Origin: Saprospiraceae bacterium
GTDB lineage: Bacteria > Bacteroidota > Bacteroidia > Chitinophagales > Saprospiraceae
Direction of reading: 5' to 3'
NCBI GenBank assembly: GCA_016706365.1
Contig: JADJJU010000023.1
Span: forward strand, 259,841-323,840
DNA: 64,000 bases
Shown here: positions 1-9,225 of the stretch, piece after piece
Numbering within the stretch: position 1 is the stretch's first letter
Layout: every line of letters starts with the position of its first letter
Program-made: the position numbers and the translations under genes
The notes under the pieces: generated by a model
Database searches by the model: none
Told to the model about the DNA's origin: nothing
What the model saw: only the letters and a program-made list of their open reading frames with translations

Positions 1-1497
1 GGAACCCCGGAACAAGCATTTCATATTGAAAATTCGGATGGTATTATTACGCAGGGAAATATTGCTTACGGTGTCAATAATTGGCTTACAATGAAGTTGG
101 GTACAGATTATCTCAGCAGTGATCCATTCCAGACAAAACCAATTGTATATGGGAACCTCAACGCCAGAATAGCAAAGCAATATTTGATGAGTATGGACAT
201 TGCACCTTCTGCTTTTTACAGATTGAACGGAAGTGTTTTATATCCCTCAAATCAAAGTCTGAATGTAACCTACACCAAATTTACAGGACAGGGTGTATTC
301 AATTTTAGAAATGCCTTGGAAGAATTTACTGCTAATTATTTCCTGCCAATCCAGCTGAATAAAATCAGCCTTGGAATAGTATTGGGTGCAGAACATGTTG
401 TTTTCGAAGAAATAACAACTACCAGACTTAGAACAGACCTCAATCTTAGAATTGGGAGGCTTAATTTGCGATTAAATTACAGAGATGCCATTTTCACTAC
501 TAATAATGCTACTCTGAATGGAGAGGGTCAGCTTACAGGAGCCCTGACTTATAATTTGATCCGAACTCCGGGACTACCTGTTTTTTTTCATGGTCTTTTC
601 ATGAGAGGGCAAATGGTATATGATACCAGAGAGAAACAATTGCTGCGATCAGAGCTGCAGGTTTCCAAGACTATTAAAAAAACCGGCAGGTTTAATGTAA
701 GCGTAGGATATAATCATGCATTTAAAAACGCAACATTTGATGCAGGGCTAATTATTGATTTCAAATCATTCAGATCAACGTCTACATTAAGAGTTATGGG
801 AGATCAAACCTCCTTTCGACAGTCATTGAATGGTTCTATTGGGATGGATATACCCAATAAATATGTTACCGCTTCCAATCGTGAACAGATAGGCAGAGCT
901 TCTGCTTCTGTGCTGCTGTTTATCGACAATAATGGTTCCGGAAAATATGACACGGGAGATGAACTGCTTCCTCACAAAGCTTTTAAACTGGATCGTACAG
1001 CTTTATCAGTCGTTGGCAGGGATTGTATTATAAGGTTGAACCAATTACAGTCATACCATAAATACACACTTACTATCAATCGGAATGTATTATCTGACCC
1101 CACACTTGTGCCACTTCATGCACAATACTCAATAATCATGGATCCCAATCAGCACAAGAGAATAGAGATTCCTTTTTACCGGGGAGGAATAGTAGAAGGT
1201 ACTATTTATTTTGAAAAAAATGGGGAATTCAAAGGCTTGGGAGGATTGCGCATCCGAATCATAGGACAGGATTCAAAATTCGATACAGAAATAAGGACTT
1301 TTTCCAATGGTGGATTTTATGCAATGGATATTCCACCCGGGAGGTATAAAATTGAGGTAGATCCGGTTCAGCTTAAAATATTGGATGCAACCTACAAAGA
1401 AGAGGCTCTTTTCTTTGAAATAAGACCCAATGCAGTCGGTGATGCTTTGGAAAATCTGGATATTTATCTGGTTAAGGACCTAAAATCTTCCAAATAA
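1..1497 (+). CDS. C-terminal part of an outer-membrane usher-like beta-barrel protein (5' end cut by the window)
   Basis: The frame is open from base 1, so the protein starts upstream of the window and at least 498 codons are visible. The first ~290 visible residues are a run of alternating, aromatic-rich strands typical of an outer-membrane beta-barrel. Next comes a short FIDNNGSGKYDTGDE segment, like the calcium-binding SdrD-B or EF-type loops of bacterial surface proteins. After a linker, the end (VEGTIYFEKNG...GGFYAMDIPPGRYKIEV) resembles a carboxypeptidase-regulatory or CnaB-like beta-sandwich. This order, barrel then small beta-sandwich domains, recalls fimbrial-usher-like proteins. That family assignment is inference. 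The gene converges with the minus-strand cluster that ends at 1650. Confidence 0.5.
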   Translation, partial: GTPEQAFHIENSDGIITQGNIAYGVNNWLTMKLGTDYLSSDPFQTKPIVYGNLNARIAKQYLMSMDIAPSAFYRLNGSVLYPSNQSLNVTYTKFTGQGVFNFRNALEEFTANYFLPIQLNKISLGIVLGAEHVVFEEITTTRLRTDLNLRIGRLNLRLNYRDAIFTTNNATLNGEGQLTGALTYNLIRTPGLPVFFHGLFMRGQMVYDTREKQLLRSELQVSKTIKKTGRFNVSVGYNHAFKNATFDAGLIIDFKSFRSTSTLRVMGDQTSFRQSLNGSIGMDIPNKYVTASNREQIGRASASVLLFIDNNGSGKYDTGDELLPHKAFKLDRTALSVVGRDCIIRLNQLQSYHKYTLTINRNVLSDPTLVPLHAQYSIIMDPNQHKRIEIPFYRGGIVEGTIYFEKNGEFKGLGGLRIRIIGQDSKFDTEIRTFSNGGFYAMDIPPGRYKIEVDPVQLKILDATYKEEALFFEIRPNAVGDALENLDIYLVKDLKSSK

Positions 1498-1649
1498 TCG
1501 AAACAAGTAATGATTGGCTACCTGCTTTATAATGCTGAATTCTAAGTGCATTAATTCTAAAGTTGCCTTTCTTTTTTCGATCTTGTGAAAATAATCTTGC
1601 CCATTAACTAAAGCAATTCCTGTAATAAGTTCATACTATCAGCGTGAGT

Positions 1650-3431
1650 TTATTCAATTATTATTTTTTTTGTGAGCTCAGTATTGTTTAGTTCGAATTT
1701 AATCAGATAAACACCTTTATCAAGAAAAGAAAGATCGAGGGTATTTTTGCCAGAAAGATTAAATGATTGAATCTGCTTGCCTGACACTGTGCTAATACGT
1801 GCTGAACTGATAGGATATTCTGATTCATTTTTGATGTAAATCAGTCCGTCTGTAGGATTGGGATAAACAGAAACAGCATTCGAAACAGAATCTTCATCAG
1901 TACCTGTCTCAATTATTTCGACGCACTCAGAGGTACCTGTGCAGCCATCAGCTAATGTTATCAGGACTGAATAGTTGCCACTCACAGTGGGAATATAAGA
2001 TTGACCATTAGCACCCGGAATATTTTCACCTGTATCACAGTTTATCCATTGGTAAGTTGCTGCAGATTGAAGTACAATTATACTGTTTTCGAATACAGTA
2101 ATTGGAACAATCAGTTCTTCTACATTTAACTGAAGAATGACAATACTGTCACAACCATTTTCTGAGGTTAGAGTAACGGTATACATTCCGGATTCTGAAA
2201 AAGATTCAGCACCAACAGAATAATTCTGACCTTCACATATAGATGCTGTTATTGAAGAACTTTGAACAGGATTAACTTCCAAAGTAAGAAGGACGGTACT
2301 GTCGCATCTGTCATTACCTAAGAGCCGAACGGTATATGTTCCTTCAATTGAAAATTCAGTTCCTCCAATGGAAACAGATTCACCTTCGCATATTGAAACC
2401 TGTGTTTCAGTAACTTCAGCTGTACACAAATTATTTTCATAGAAATTCAAATTCCCATTTCCGGCAAATACAAACAAATCTGAATCTCCATCACCATTTA
2501 TATCTGCAAGAACAGGAAATGAAAACTGCGTTTCCCCTTCCATTGTTGGTAGCCCAAAGGGTGATTCCAATATATTATTGAAAACGGGCCTGCCACCAGG
2601 ACTGGCTTGATTCAAATGGACATATATAACATTAACAGAATCGGCCGGAATTAAAAGTGCAGTTCCTAACAAATCCATATCTCCATCATTATCAATATCA
2701 CCGCCGCATAATATCTCCATATTAACATTGGGTTCGAGTCCATATGGATTATCGTACCAGCCAATAAAGTCCGGTTCTGATTCTGTACCTTCATTCTTGG
2801 CATAAAAGTAAATGGGAATGTCCGGGCCGAATTCTTCAGCAAAGTCAGGGTTCAATCCACTCATTAACAAATCCAAATCGCCATCACTATCCAAATCGAC
2901 CAGCTCAGGAATCAGTATACTTTCAGGAACAAAATCCCACAAATCAAATGTATTCATTCTGATGACCTCGAATGTTTCATCATTTTGAGATTTGATATAA
3001 GTCAGGGTACGATTGCCAATAAAATCCACTTCAGCACTCACAATAAAATCAGCTTTCTTATCACCATTCAGATCTCCCACACTGGGAAAGAAATAGCCAA
3101 GCGGAAATGGAAAGTCTGAAAACACTTCTTTCCTTTCAGCGAATTCAGGATTCCAGGTGTCCCCTACATTTTCCTGCATTTCAATAAAGTAAGTAATACT
3201 TTCCCATCCCTGTTCGAAATCAGGGTCAATTACATCTATTCCTATCAGAAACAAATCCAGATCATCATCTCCGTCAAAATCAAAAAACATTATTTTTTGA
3301 GCTGACCTTGATCCGTCCTCTTTTGCTAACTCTATACCAAATGGTGAGGAAGAATGAAAAGAGAATTGCTGGCCCAAAATTAAAGATGTTAGTAATTGGC
3401 TCAGCAAAATGAGGTATAATGACTTATTCAT
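1650..3431 (-). CDS. Secreted FG-GAP/VCBS repeat protein with T9SS type A sorting domain
   Basis: This 593-residue protein starts with a signal peptide (MNKSLYLILLSQLLTSLILG). Residues ~45-330 hold at least five FG-GAP/VCBS-like units with the D-x-D/N-x-D-G-D-x-D-L calcium-binding pattern (DFDGDDDLDLFLIG, DLNGDKKADFIV, DLDSDGDLDLLMSG, DIDNDGDMDLLGTA, DINGDGDSDLFVFAG), expected to form a beta-propeller. Two tandem repeats of the CEGxxxxxG...GCDSxVxLxLxV type follow. The last ~75 residues are a classical T9SS sorting domain (VYPNPTDGLIYI...GVYLIKFELN...KKIIIE). It is therefore probably exported by the type IX secretion system and held at the cell surface or released. Its ATG overlaps the stop of the upstream gene (ATGA), which suggests translational coupling. 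No enzymatic domain is visible. Confidence 0.9.
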   Translation of the reverse strand: MNKSLYLILLSQLLTSLILGQQFSFHSSSPFGIELAKEDGSRSAQKIMFFDFDGDDDLDLFLIGIDVIDPDFEQGWESITYFIEMQENVGDTWNPEFAERKEVFSDFPFPLGYFFPSVGDLNGDKKADFIVSAEVDFIGNRTLTYIKSQNDETFEVIRMNTFDLWDFVPESILIPELVDLDSDGDLDLLMSGLNPDFAEEFGPDIPIYFYAKNEGTESEPDFIGWYDNPYGLEPNVNMEILCGGDIDNDGDMDLLGTALLIPADSVNVIYVHLNQASPGGRPVFNNILESPFGLPTMEGETQFSFPVLADINGDGDSDLFVFAGNGNLNFYENNLCTAEVTETQVSICEGESVSIGGTEFSIEGTYTVRLLGNDRCDSTVLLTLEVNPVQSSSITASICEGQNYSVGAESFSESGMYTVTLTSENGCDSIVILQLNVEELIVPITVFENSIIVLQSAATYQWINCDTGENIPGANGQSYIPTVSGNYSVLITLADGCTGTSECVEIIETGTDEDSVSNAVSVYPNPTDGLIYIKNESEYPISSARISTVSGKQIQSFNLSGKNTLDLSFLDKGVYLIKFELNNTELTKKIIIE

Positions 3432-3928
3432 AATGTAGTATTTAAATCACAGTTATCGATAGAATTGAAGGTTAATGGGGGTTTACGTTTGACAGTGTAA
3501 GTAAAATGGGATGTATTATATTTTTGAACATCAGTCTTTTCGAGCAATTTTCCATTTGAATACATATGTATCTGAACTCTAAATAAATCTTCTGAATTAT
3601 CATGTATCCATTCTGGACCATCATAAACATAGATTTTAGTCCCCCGGGCGATTAATATTTCTTGATTAACATTCCATACAATGTCATAATCGCACGTATC
3701 TGGACGTACTTTTTGATGGCTCATGATCAACCTGCCTGTATAATTGTAAGAGGTGTCATCTATGTTTATAGTAACCTTAAGCTTACCCAGAATTGGCGCC
3801 TGTTCCTTACAATCTTTGATGGCCACCGAGGTATTAGTTGATGCATCAGGACCAAATGATGATGTAGCTAATAAGAGAAATACTCCAATGGCAATCATTG
3901 AGAGGATAGGTTTTGCCTTGTTTTGCAT
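3428..3928 (-). CDS. Small secreted hypothetical protein
   Basis: A 166-residue protein with an N-terminal hydrophobic export signal (SMIAIGVFLLLATSSFG, residues 10-26), followed by a hydrophilic, beta-rich domain (KLKVTINIDDTSYNYTGRL...IYVYDGPEWIHDN). There are three cysteines in the mature part and no lipobox, so a periplasmic or secreted location is likely. I do not recognise the family. The gene lies between the VanZ-like gene upstream, which it overlaps by 34 bases, and the T9SS-exported FG-GAP protein downstream, with which its stop overlaps by four bases. The three genes probably form one transcript. An alternative ATG at residue 11 (3898) would shorten the upstream overlap to about 4 bases. 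Confidence 0.65.
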   Translation of the reverse strand: MQNKAKPILSMIAIGVFLLLATSSFGPDASTNTSVAIKDCKEQAPILGKLKVTINIDDTSYNYTGRLIMSHQKVRPDTCDYDIVWNVNQEILIARGTKIYVYDGPEWIHDNSEDLFRVQIHMYSNGKLLEKTDVQKYNTSHFTYTVKRKPPLTFNSIDNCDLNTTL

Positions 3929-4352
3929 GTGTAATGTTTAATAAGGATGAAGAATATAGGTATGCTGGCTGCGATGATAAGAAAGAGAAGGTCCAGGACA
4001 TCAAAAGTGCCCCGAATGAACCCAAACCATTGAAAAATTTCCATTGCAATTCCACAAAAAATAGTTGCCAGTACCCAGAGCATACTTTTTTTATGCAGTT
4101 TGAAATCCCATATAAATAATACCAGAGTTGTTAAGGACAGCATCCATAAAGCATCCGGAAGAGAAAATTTAATCCATTGTGGTAACAGATTCCCGGGAAT
4201 CAGATTCTGGAAAAAAGCCAGCACTTTCCTTGATTTATTGTAGCTATCCATTGATTGAGAAAAATCGATTCCGACCTGCTGCTTAGATAGATTAATAAGC
4301 CGAGAAGCATCGGCAAAACAATCAGAAGTAAAATAACTGCAGGTCTTTTCAT
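3895..4352 (-). CDS. VanZ-like small membrane protein, frameshifted
   Basis: Two overlapping frames together give one recognisable protein. The frame opening at ATG 4352 encodes a signal-anchor/TM segment (MKRPAVILLLIVLPMLLGLL) and runs to a stop at 4200. The next frame (MDSYNKSRKV from 4251) carries the rest: SLPDALWMLSLTTLVLFIW, another TM segment, then MEIFQWFGFIRGTFDVLDLL and a last TM helix. The E-x-x-Q...RGTFDxxD pattern is the VanZ-like family signature. Adding one base in the AA/TT run near 4230 joins the frames as WIATINQRKVLAFF, giving about 150 residues and four TM helices. The function of such proteins in Bacteroidota is unknown. The break may be a sequence error. Confidence 0.6.
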
Positions 4353-4723
4353 GATAGACGATTCTTCATGGATTCTGCAGGCTAATTTACATTTAATTCT
4401 TGATTTGCAAATAATTAATTATCAATGCTTTTAGATAAAGTAAAAGTCCTCATATACTACATTTTTCAGAGGAATTGAAATTCGGTTTTTGTTTCACATT
4501 TTAAATAATTTCCCGTATGGATTGATGTATAAATTGCTCGTTGTCTGCGCTTTATAATTGAAAAGTAACTATTTTAACCAGGAATACGTTAATATTATAT
4601 AGCTGTTTCCTTTTACCTGCTTTAAAATTAAATTGACTGCGTATACATTGGATTAATTTACATTCAAACATTGTGCTGGTCTTACGACTGAAATTGTAGG
4701 GCTGCGCGTTTAAAATTGTGAAT
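4353..4723. other. A+T-rich divergent intergenic region
   Basis: About 370 bases between the divergent VanZ-like gene and the lipoprotein gene. It is strongly A+T-rich, carries no open frame of interest, and must contain the promoters of both directions. I cannot place a convincing TTTG...TAnnTTTG pair. Confidence 0.4.
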
Positions 4724-5461
4724 ATGAAAAGTCCATTTGTTTCTAATAGTCAATTCAGGTTATTTCTTCCTGTAATATTTATAACCTTTCTCCTTTTTAG
4801 CTCCTGTTCCGGCACGAGGCCTATACAGGATGATGTTTACTCATCTTATAATCCTCCACAATGGGCACCTGCTTACGGGTACAGAGCTGACACTCGTTAT
4901 GTTTTCTTTCCTGAGATAGGGCTATACTACGACTTGTATAAAAACAATTATATATATCCATATGCTAATTCATGGGTAGTAGTGCAGCGGCTTCCACCTG
5001 CTTATTCTTCGTATGACCTGAGAAGACTTCGTCAACAACAATTGACCCACAGAGATAATCCTCAGCATTATTCCCCCGGAAATCAGGGTTCTATCGGTAA
5101 TAATCCTCCACAATACACTCCGAGAAGAGGAGCTGTTCCTCCTGCATATACACCGCGGAATAATCCCCCGCCAAATCAAGACCCTGAAACAGTCAACCCG
5201 CGTGTAAATACACCTCGCAGAGGCAATCAACCTGCTGTCAGGCCTCCTCAGAATACTCCGGAAAGAAATGAAAGAACAAATCCGTCAAGAACTCCGGTTC
5301 AGACTTCATCACGAAAAAGTGGCGATTCTGAAGTAAGGAATCAACAGCCCGTTAGAAGTAACCAGGTACCGTCCAGAGTCACACCACCGCAAACAAAGAA
5401 CCGTGGATCTGAAACACAACCTCCTCGCTCTAATAGCAGGAGAGGAGGCGGTGCAATCTGA
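4724..5461 (+). CDS. Lipoprotein with long Pro/Arg/Asn/Gln-rich tail
   Basis: The protein has a lipoprotein signal peptide ending in LLFSSC, so Cys is about residue 29 counted from the ATG at 4724. A GTG two codons earlier is an alternative start. Residues ~40-95 form a compact, aromatic-rich segment (YGYRADTRYVFFPEIGLYYD, NYIYPYANSWVVVQRLPPAY). The remaining ~150 residues are low-complexity and basic, rich in Pro, Arg, Asn and Gln, with degenerate units around TPRRG (TPRRGAVPP, TPRNNPPP, TPRRGNQP, NTPERNER) ending in SRRGGGAI. Such tails are likely unstructured and may contact anionic polymers such as LPS or nucleic acid, which is inference. The gene stands alone, and repeat-rich intergenic DNA follows it. 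Confidence 0.75.
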   Translation: MKSPFVSNSQFRLFLPVIFITFLLFSSCSGTRPIQDDVYSSYNPPQWAPAYGYRADTRYVFFPEIGLYYDLYKNNYIYPYANSWVVVQRLPPAYSSYDLRRLRQQQLTHRDNPQHYSPGNQGSIGNNPPQYTPRRGAVPPAYTPRNNPPPNQDPETVNPRVNTPRRGNQPAVRPPQNTPERNERTNPSRTPVQTSSRKSGDSEVRNQQPVRSNQVPSRVTPPQTKNRGSETQPPRSNSRRGGGAI

Positions 5462-5508
5462 CGGATGATTTTGCCATTATTCATTCGGCAGGGACGTATG
5501 ACAATGCG

Positions 5509-5554
5509 TCTCTACATTGCAACCATAAACCAGGCTTTTATTTTTGACTGTTAT
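5509..5554 (+). repeat. 46-bp direct repeat, copy 1
   Basis: It starts TCTCTACATTGCAACC and ends TTTTTGACTGTTAT. It matches 5643-5688 over its whole length with a single A/G difference. Confidence 0.85.
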
Positions 5555-5642
5555 GTTAATCAGGCATCAGGCATCACTCATAATTCATAATTCTTATCCC
5601 TCAATCGGCTTTCCGTGTAGAGACAAGATGCAATGTATGGCA

Positions 5643-5688
5643 TCTCTACATTGCAACCATAAACCAGGCTTTTATTTTTGGCTGTTAT
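5643..5688 (+). repeat. 46-bp direct repeat, copy 2
   Basis: It starts TCTCTACATTGCAACC and ends TTTTTGGCTGTTAT. The distance from copy 1 is 134 bases, and its 3' end contains the GGCTGTT word found in other intergenic repeats of this window. Confidence 0.85.
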
Positions 5689-5899
5689 CTTCATCGTCAT
5701 CACATAACATATATCTCATATCTCATCTCTTATATCTGGCTGTTCATTCATAATTCATAATTCATAATTCAAAGCTCCCGAATCTGATACGCTCAACAAA
5801 CACAAAACTGCTACTGTTTGCTTTGTTATTATTGTCAGATATTTGCATCATGAACCGGTTTTTGATTGCAAATCGTATTTCCATTAAATTCCCCCAATC

Positions 5900-6865
5900 T
5901 TGAAAACAAATCCCCGCGCTTACTTCGCCCTGCTATTTGTGTGTTTAGTTTGGGGAACCACATATATGGCATTAAGAATCGGTGTTGAAGGGTTTCCCCC
6001 TTTAATTTTTGCAGGTATCCGGCAATTCACCGCAGCTATTTTGCTTTTTCTTTTGGTTTATTTCTGGCGGAAAAAAAAATGGTTCAGCTGGGAGGTCTTT
6101 CGCTCACAGATGTTACCCGGTTTTCTCTTGATTACAGTGGGAAATGGCCTTGTAAGTTGGGCAGAGCAATTTATCCCCAGTGGCTTAGCTTCAGTAATTT
6201 GTGCATCTATGCCGGTTTTTGTGGTGCTGCTCAATCTTGCAGTTCCGACAAGCACCAGACCTAATCTTTGGGTATGGTCTGGACTTATCCTTGGATTGAT
6301 CGGAATTTTTCTCTTATTCAGAGACAGCATGGAATTCACCGGGACCAAATATTTTTTAGAAGGAATGATTGCTACGATTCTGGCTACTATTAGTTGGGCC
6401 ATCGGCAGCATTATCGTCAAGCACCGCAAAAATGTTGCTGATCCCATGTGGAATGCAGCCTGCCAGCTATTTTGGGGTGGTGTATTTTTATTGATTGGAA
6501 GCCTCATTTTTGAGGACTGGCAGAATCTGCCCATGATCACCAATGCAAGTTTGATTGCCCTCGTTTACCTTATATTATTCGGCTCTTTAGGGGCATATTC
6601 TGCTTTTACCTACGCTTTGACACATCTGCCGGTCGGGCTCGTCTCGATCTATGCATACGTGAATCCGGTGGTAGCGGTCCTTCTTGGCTTTCTCTTCCTG
6701 AATGAAACAGTCAATTCCTGGACGATTCTGGCACTGAGTCTTACTATCACCGGCATATTCCTCATCAATTTGGGCTACAAACGTGCCACAGCTTCCCGTC
6801 TCGCAAAAGCAAAAGCAAGCGAAGTCATAGAAGCCCGCGAATATTCATTATCTGAGGATATTTAA
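5900..6865 (+). CDS. EamA/DMT-family transporter
   Basis: A 321-residue integral membrane protein with about ten predicted TM helices arranged as two EamA domains (residues ~8-140 and ~155-290). The first begins AYFALLFVCLVWGTTYMALR, where the WGTTY motif in TM1 is typical of EamA (drug/metabolite transporter) permeases. The second ends YAYVNPVVAVLLGFLFLNE, the conserved PVVA...GFLFLNE motif of the last helices. The substrate cannot be told; relatives export amino acids or other metabolites. The chosen start is a TTG directly before KTNPRAYF, since no ATG lies upstream in frame. The gene stands alone and converges with the M28 peptidase gene across a repeat-rich spacer. Confidence 0.85.
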   Translation: MKTNPRAYFALLFVCLVWGTTYMALRIGVEGFPPLIFAGIRQFTAAILLFLLVYFWRKKKWFSWEVFRSQMLPGFLLITVGNGLVSWAEQFIPSGLASVICASMPVFVVLLNLAVPTSTRPNLWVWSGLILGLIGIFLLFRDSMEFTGTKYFLEGMIATILATISWAIGSIIVKHRKNVADPMWNAACQLFWGGVFLLIGSLIFEDWQNLPMITNASLIALVYLILFGSLGAYSAFTYALTHLPVGLVSIYAYVNPVVAVLLGFLFLNETVNSWTILALSLTITGIFLINLGYKRATASRLAKAKASEVIEAREYSLSEDI

Positions 6866-6875
6866 ATACATTTTT

Positions 6876-7020
6876 TTTGGGCGTCCCCGCGAGGTATTAT
6901 GAAATTGCAATTTTTTAATTTGCAATTGCATAATACTCCCGGTCGGGCTCTCCGCTTTACGTCGCTCCTTCGTCGCTAGTGTTCGCTTCTATCCCTGACG
7001 CGAAAACAGAGGTACGCCCT
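6876..7020 (+). repeat. GGGCGTCC-headed GC-rich element with internal hairpin
   Basis: The element begins with a T-run and GGGCGTCCCCGCGAGG ten bases after the EamA stop. A long hairpin follows (arms TATTATG...CATAATA, 6895-6935, with an inner TTGCAA/TTGCAA pair). Then comes a GC-rich tail (CGGTCGGGCTCTCCGC) with tandem GTCGCTCCTTCGTCGC. A similarly headed element lies at 63630-63735 on the minus strand. It is non-coding. Confidence 0.6.
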
Positions 7021-7157
7021 GGCTTTTTCCGTATCAATGCAATTAAGGAGATTGTCACCCAGTAACATGCTTCAAGCAAAGATTAGTTGAGCTGCTAACG
7101 GCTGTTTGTCTTTGAAGCGGCCGAATCGTGATTCACCCCAACGTATAATGCCCGGCG

Positions 7158-7252
7158 ATACTGGCTTTTAACTAAACATCTAAACTTCTCAACTGCTACA
7201 CTCTTCGGCTGTTCTCCAGCAACCAGCAACTAGTAACTAGCAACCAGCCAGC
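7158..7252. repeat. Word-like degenerate tandem repeats at a convergent gene boundary
   Basis: Imperfect short units (CTAAACATCTAAACTTCTC, then GGCTGTT, then CAGCAACCAGCAACTAGTAA with further copies) fill the DNA right up to the stop codon of the M28 peptidase gene. An additional GGCTGTT lies near 7100. Confidence 0.7.
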
Positions 7253-8854
7253 TTATTTTGTTCCCTCCGTTGTCTTCTCATTATCCATCTTCAAGGGTTT
7301 TCTAGGTAATTTCTCATCTCTCTGGGAAGTGTGCCATACCATACTTGCAACAATTGTAGCAGCTTGCTTCATGTCATCTGCAACAAGGTGATCCCAATTG
7401 TCCATATTAGAGTGGTGAGTGCGGTTGAAGTAAGCCATAGGCTCCTGTATAAATTGAAATCCAGGAACTCCAACACCGTCGAATGGTAAATGGTCAGTTC
7501 CTCCGGTATTGCTTAATGTGATAGTATTTGCATCCAAATCTTTGAAAGCATCCAGCCAAATTCTGAAAATAGGGGAGACCTCAGGATTGCCCTGGAGATA
7601 GATACCACGAACTTTACCGGTACCATTATCGAGATTATAGTAGGCAGAGATTTTGCTTTGCTCAGGTTTCAGCGTTTTAGGGATCCAACCTCCCGGTTCT
7701 GTCTCTGCAAGGTGAGTGCGAACGTAATTGGCAGAACCATGCAGACCTTGTTCCTCTCCTGACCAAAGTGCCAGGCGTAAAGTTCTTCTTGGTTGAATTC
7801 CACTTTCTTTGATAGTTTCCAGAAGTATTCTGGCCACTTCCATCATCATTGCAGATCCTGCTCCATTGTCCGTTGCTCCTGTTCCTGTATGCCAGCTGTC
7901 AAAATGAGCACCAAACATGACAACCTCGTCCTTAAGGTCTGTGCCAGGAATTTCAGCGATCACATTATACTCCATTCCTTTGTCAGGAGATTGATATTGT
8001 GCTTTGATTTCCATAGAAATTTCAGGCTTAACTCCTTTTTCTATTAGTCTTAGTAATCTGTTATAATGTTCTACAGACAAAGTTGCCTGAGGAAGTATTT
8101 GAGCTTTTTCATCATACGCTCTTACATTATCTTCATTGCTGACCCGTGCACCGGATACAAAAACAGTTCCTAAATCTCCTTTGTATCCACGATCCAGAAT
8201 AGCTGCTGCCTGCTCCTCATACAGGAAAATCCACAATTTTTTGTTGAAGGACATACCTCCCAGTTGTTCCCAATTTCTTCTGGGACGAGGAACAGGAGCG
8301 CCAGCGTTCGCAAGCTTTAACAGATCATCGGAAGTGTAGCGGGCAGCGGGAGCTTCAAACCATTCTTTAGTATCTCTGATGGAGTCCATCAATATAAATT
8401 TGCCTTTCAATTTTCCTTTATATTTTTCAAGATCCGCTTCTTCAGCAGCCTGCAAATAAACAACTTCTCCTTTGATCAATCCTTTAGTGGAAGGAGACCA
8501 TGCTTTTGGATAGGCAACAACTTGCCAGTACTGTGGAGTTTTTGCGTGCATTTCAAAGTGCTCCAGTTCCCAGCCTCTTCCAAATGGTCCCCATGCCTGC
8601 TGTTGGACATTAGCCATTCCCCAGCTGTTCAAAGTTTCTACAGCCCATTTTCTTGCTTTAAAAATTCCTTCAGATCCTGTTAGTCTTGGTCCATGAACAT
8701 CACAGATCCAGGAAGCAATATCCATAACTTTACTCTGTTCCATACCATGTTTTCGGATGATGGTATTAATTTGCACATCCACTGAATCTTGCGCGAAAGC
8801 GCTAAAGTGAAGCAGAATAACGAGAAATGGTATTGCTCTTTTAAAGAAAGTCAT
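7253..8854 (-). CDS. Secreted M28-family zinc metallopeptidase with PA-like insert
   Basis: A 533-residue exported aminopeptidase or carboxypeptidase-like enzyme. Residues 1-21 are a signal peptide cleaved after AFA. Residues ~125-245 look like a PA (protease-associated) insert. The catalytic M28 domain carries the two-zinc site: H317/D319 (AHFDSWH), bridging D329 (TDNGAGSA), catalytic E367 and ligand E368 (SGEEQG), a further acidic ligand among D409 or D454, and H480 (NRTHHSN). All expected residues are present, so it should be active, probably on peptides in the periplasm or outside the cell. The gene is monocistronic, and the lysine-rich C-terminus has no T9SS domain. M28 is certain; the exact specificity is not. 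Confidence 0.92.
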   Translation of the reverse strand: MTFFKRAIPFLVILLHFSAFAQDSVDVQINTIIRKHGMEQSKVMDIASWICDVHGPRLTGSEGIFKARKWAVETLNSWGMANVQQQAWGPFGRGWELEHFEMHAKTPQYWQVVAYPKAWSPSTKGLIKGEVVYLQAAEEADLEKYKGKLKGKFILMDSIRDTKEWFEAPAARYTSDDLLKLANAGAPVPRPRRNWEQLGGMSFNKKLWIFLYEEQAAAILDRGYKGDLGTVFVSGARVSNEDNVRAYDEKAQILPQATLSVEHYNRLLRLIEKGVKPEISMEIKAQYQSPDKGMEYNVIAEIPGTDLKDEVVMFGAHFDSWHTGTGATDNGAGSAMMMEVARILLETIKESGIQPRRTLRLALWSGEEQGLHGSANYVRTHLAETEPGGWIPKTLKPEQSKISAYYNLDNGTGKVRGIYLQGNPEVSPIFRIWLDAFKDLDANTITLSNTGGTDHLPFDGVGVPGFQFIQEPMAYFNRTHHSNMDNWDHLVADDMKQAATIVASMVWHTSQRDEKLPRKPLKMDNEKTTEGTK

Positions 8855-9225
8855 GATATTAGTTTTAAAGTGTGTGGAAATGAGTTAACCAAATTTACGA
8901 TTGAGTCTTCAAAATTACAACAAATAAAATTATTCTATTAACCCGAGTGACATGTATTCCATGTTGAATCTAGCGGAGAAGAAATTGCAGGCTGCTTTTG
9001 CAAAGTTTTCGTTTTGAATGTCATTGCATTTCTACAAATATTTTTTTGCAATTATGACATTTCTTTGCTTCACTCAGTGAATCCTCTACTCCAATCAATA
9101 AAACCTACTTAAGACGCAATGAGACCATACCCTGACCTTATTAGGAGTAGATTTGTAAGGCATATCAAATTGTGCTGCATTTTAAGGTTGGGCGGGACAT
9201 CCATTCGGGATGTTCCGCTTGTTTT
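8855..9225. other. Intergenic region with two inverted repeats
   Basis: This 371-base gap lies between the start of the M28 peptidase gene and the end of the symporter gene, both on the minus strand. A first inverted repeat pairs AATGTCATTGCA (9017-9028) with TGCAATTATGACATT (9047-9061), flanked by GCAAAG and CTTTGC. It may be leader structure for the peptidase gene. The second is the hairpin at 9192-9218. No gene is seen. Confidence 0.5.
9192..9224 (+). terminator. Hairpin with T-tract, possible terminator
   Basis: GCGGGACATCC (9192-9202) pairs with GGATGTTCCGC (9208-9218), followed on the plus strand by TTGTTTTTT. It lies just beyond the stop of the minus-strand symporter gene, but the T-tract points the other way. 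It may act in both directions or belong to an unrecognised plus-strand transcript. Confidence 0.5.

Larger units (their letters stand above)
5462..5899. repeat. Repeat-rich intergenic region with degenerate short tandem repeats
   Basis: The region downstream of the lipoprotein gene contains a 46-base direct repeat (listed separately), an inverted pair GTAGAGA...TCTCTAC around 5617-5648, and remnants of the palindromic type GGGACGTATGACAATGCGTC (5491-5510). From 5691 to 5775 come word-like degenerate tandem repeats (CATATCTCATATCTCATCTC, then GGCTGTT, then three ATTCATA units). No gene is seen. Confidence 0.7.
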
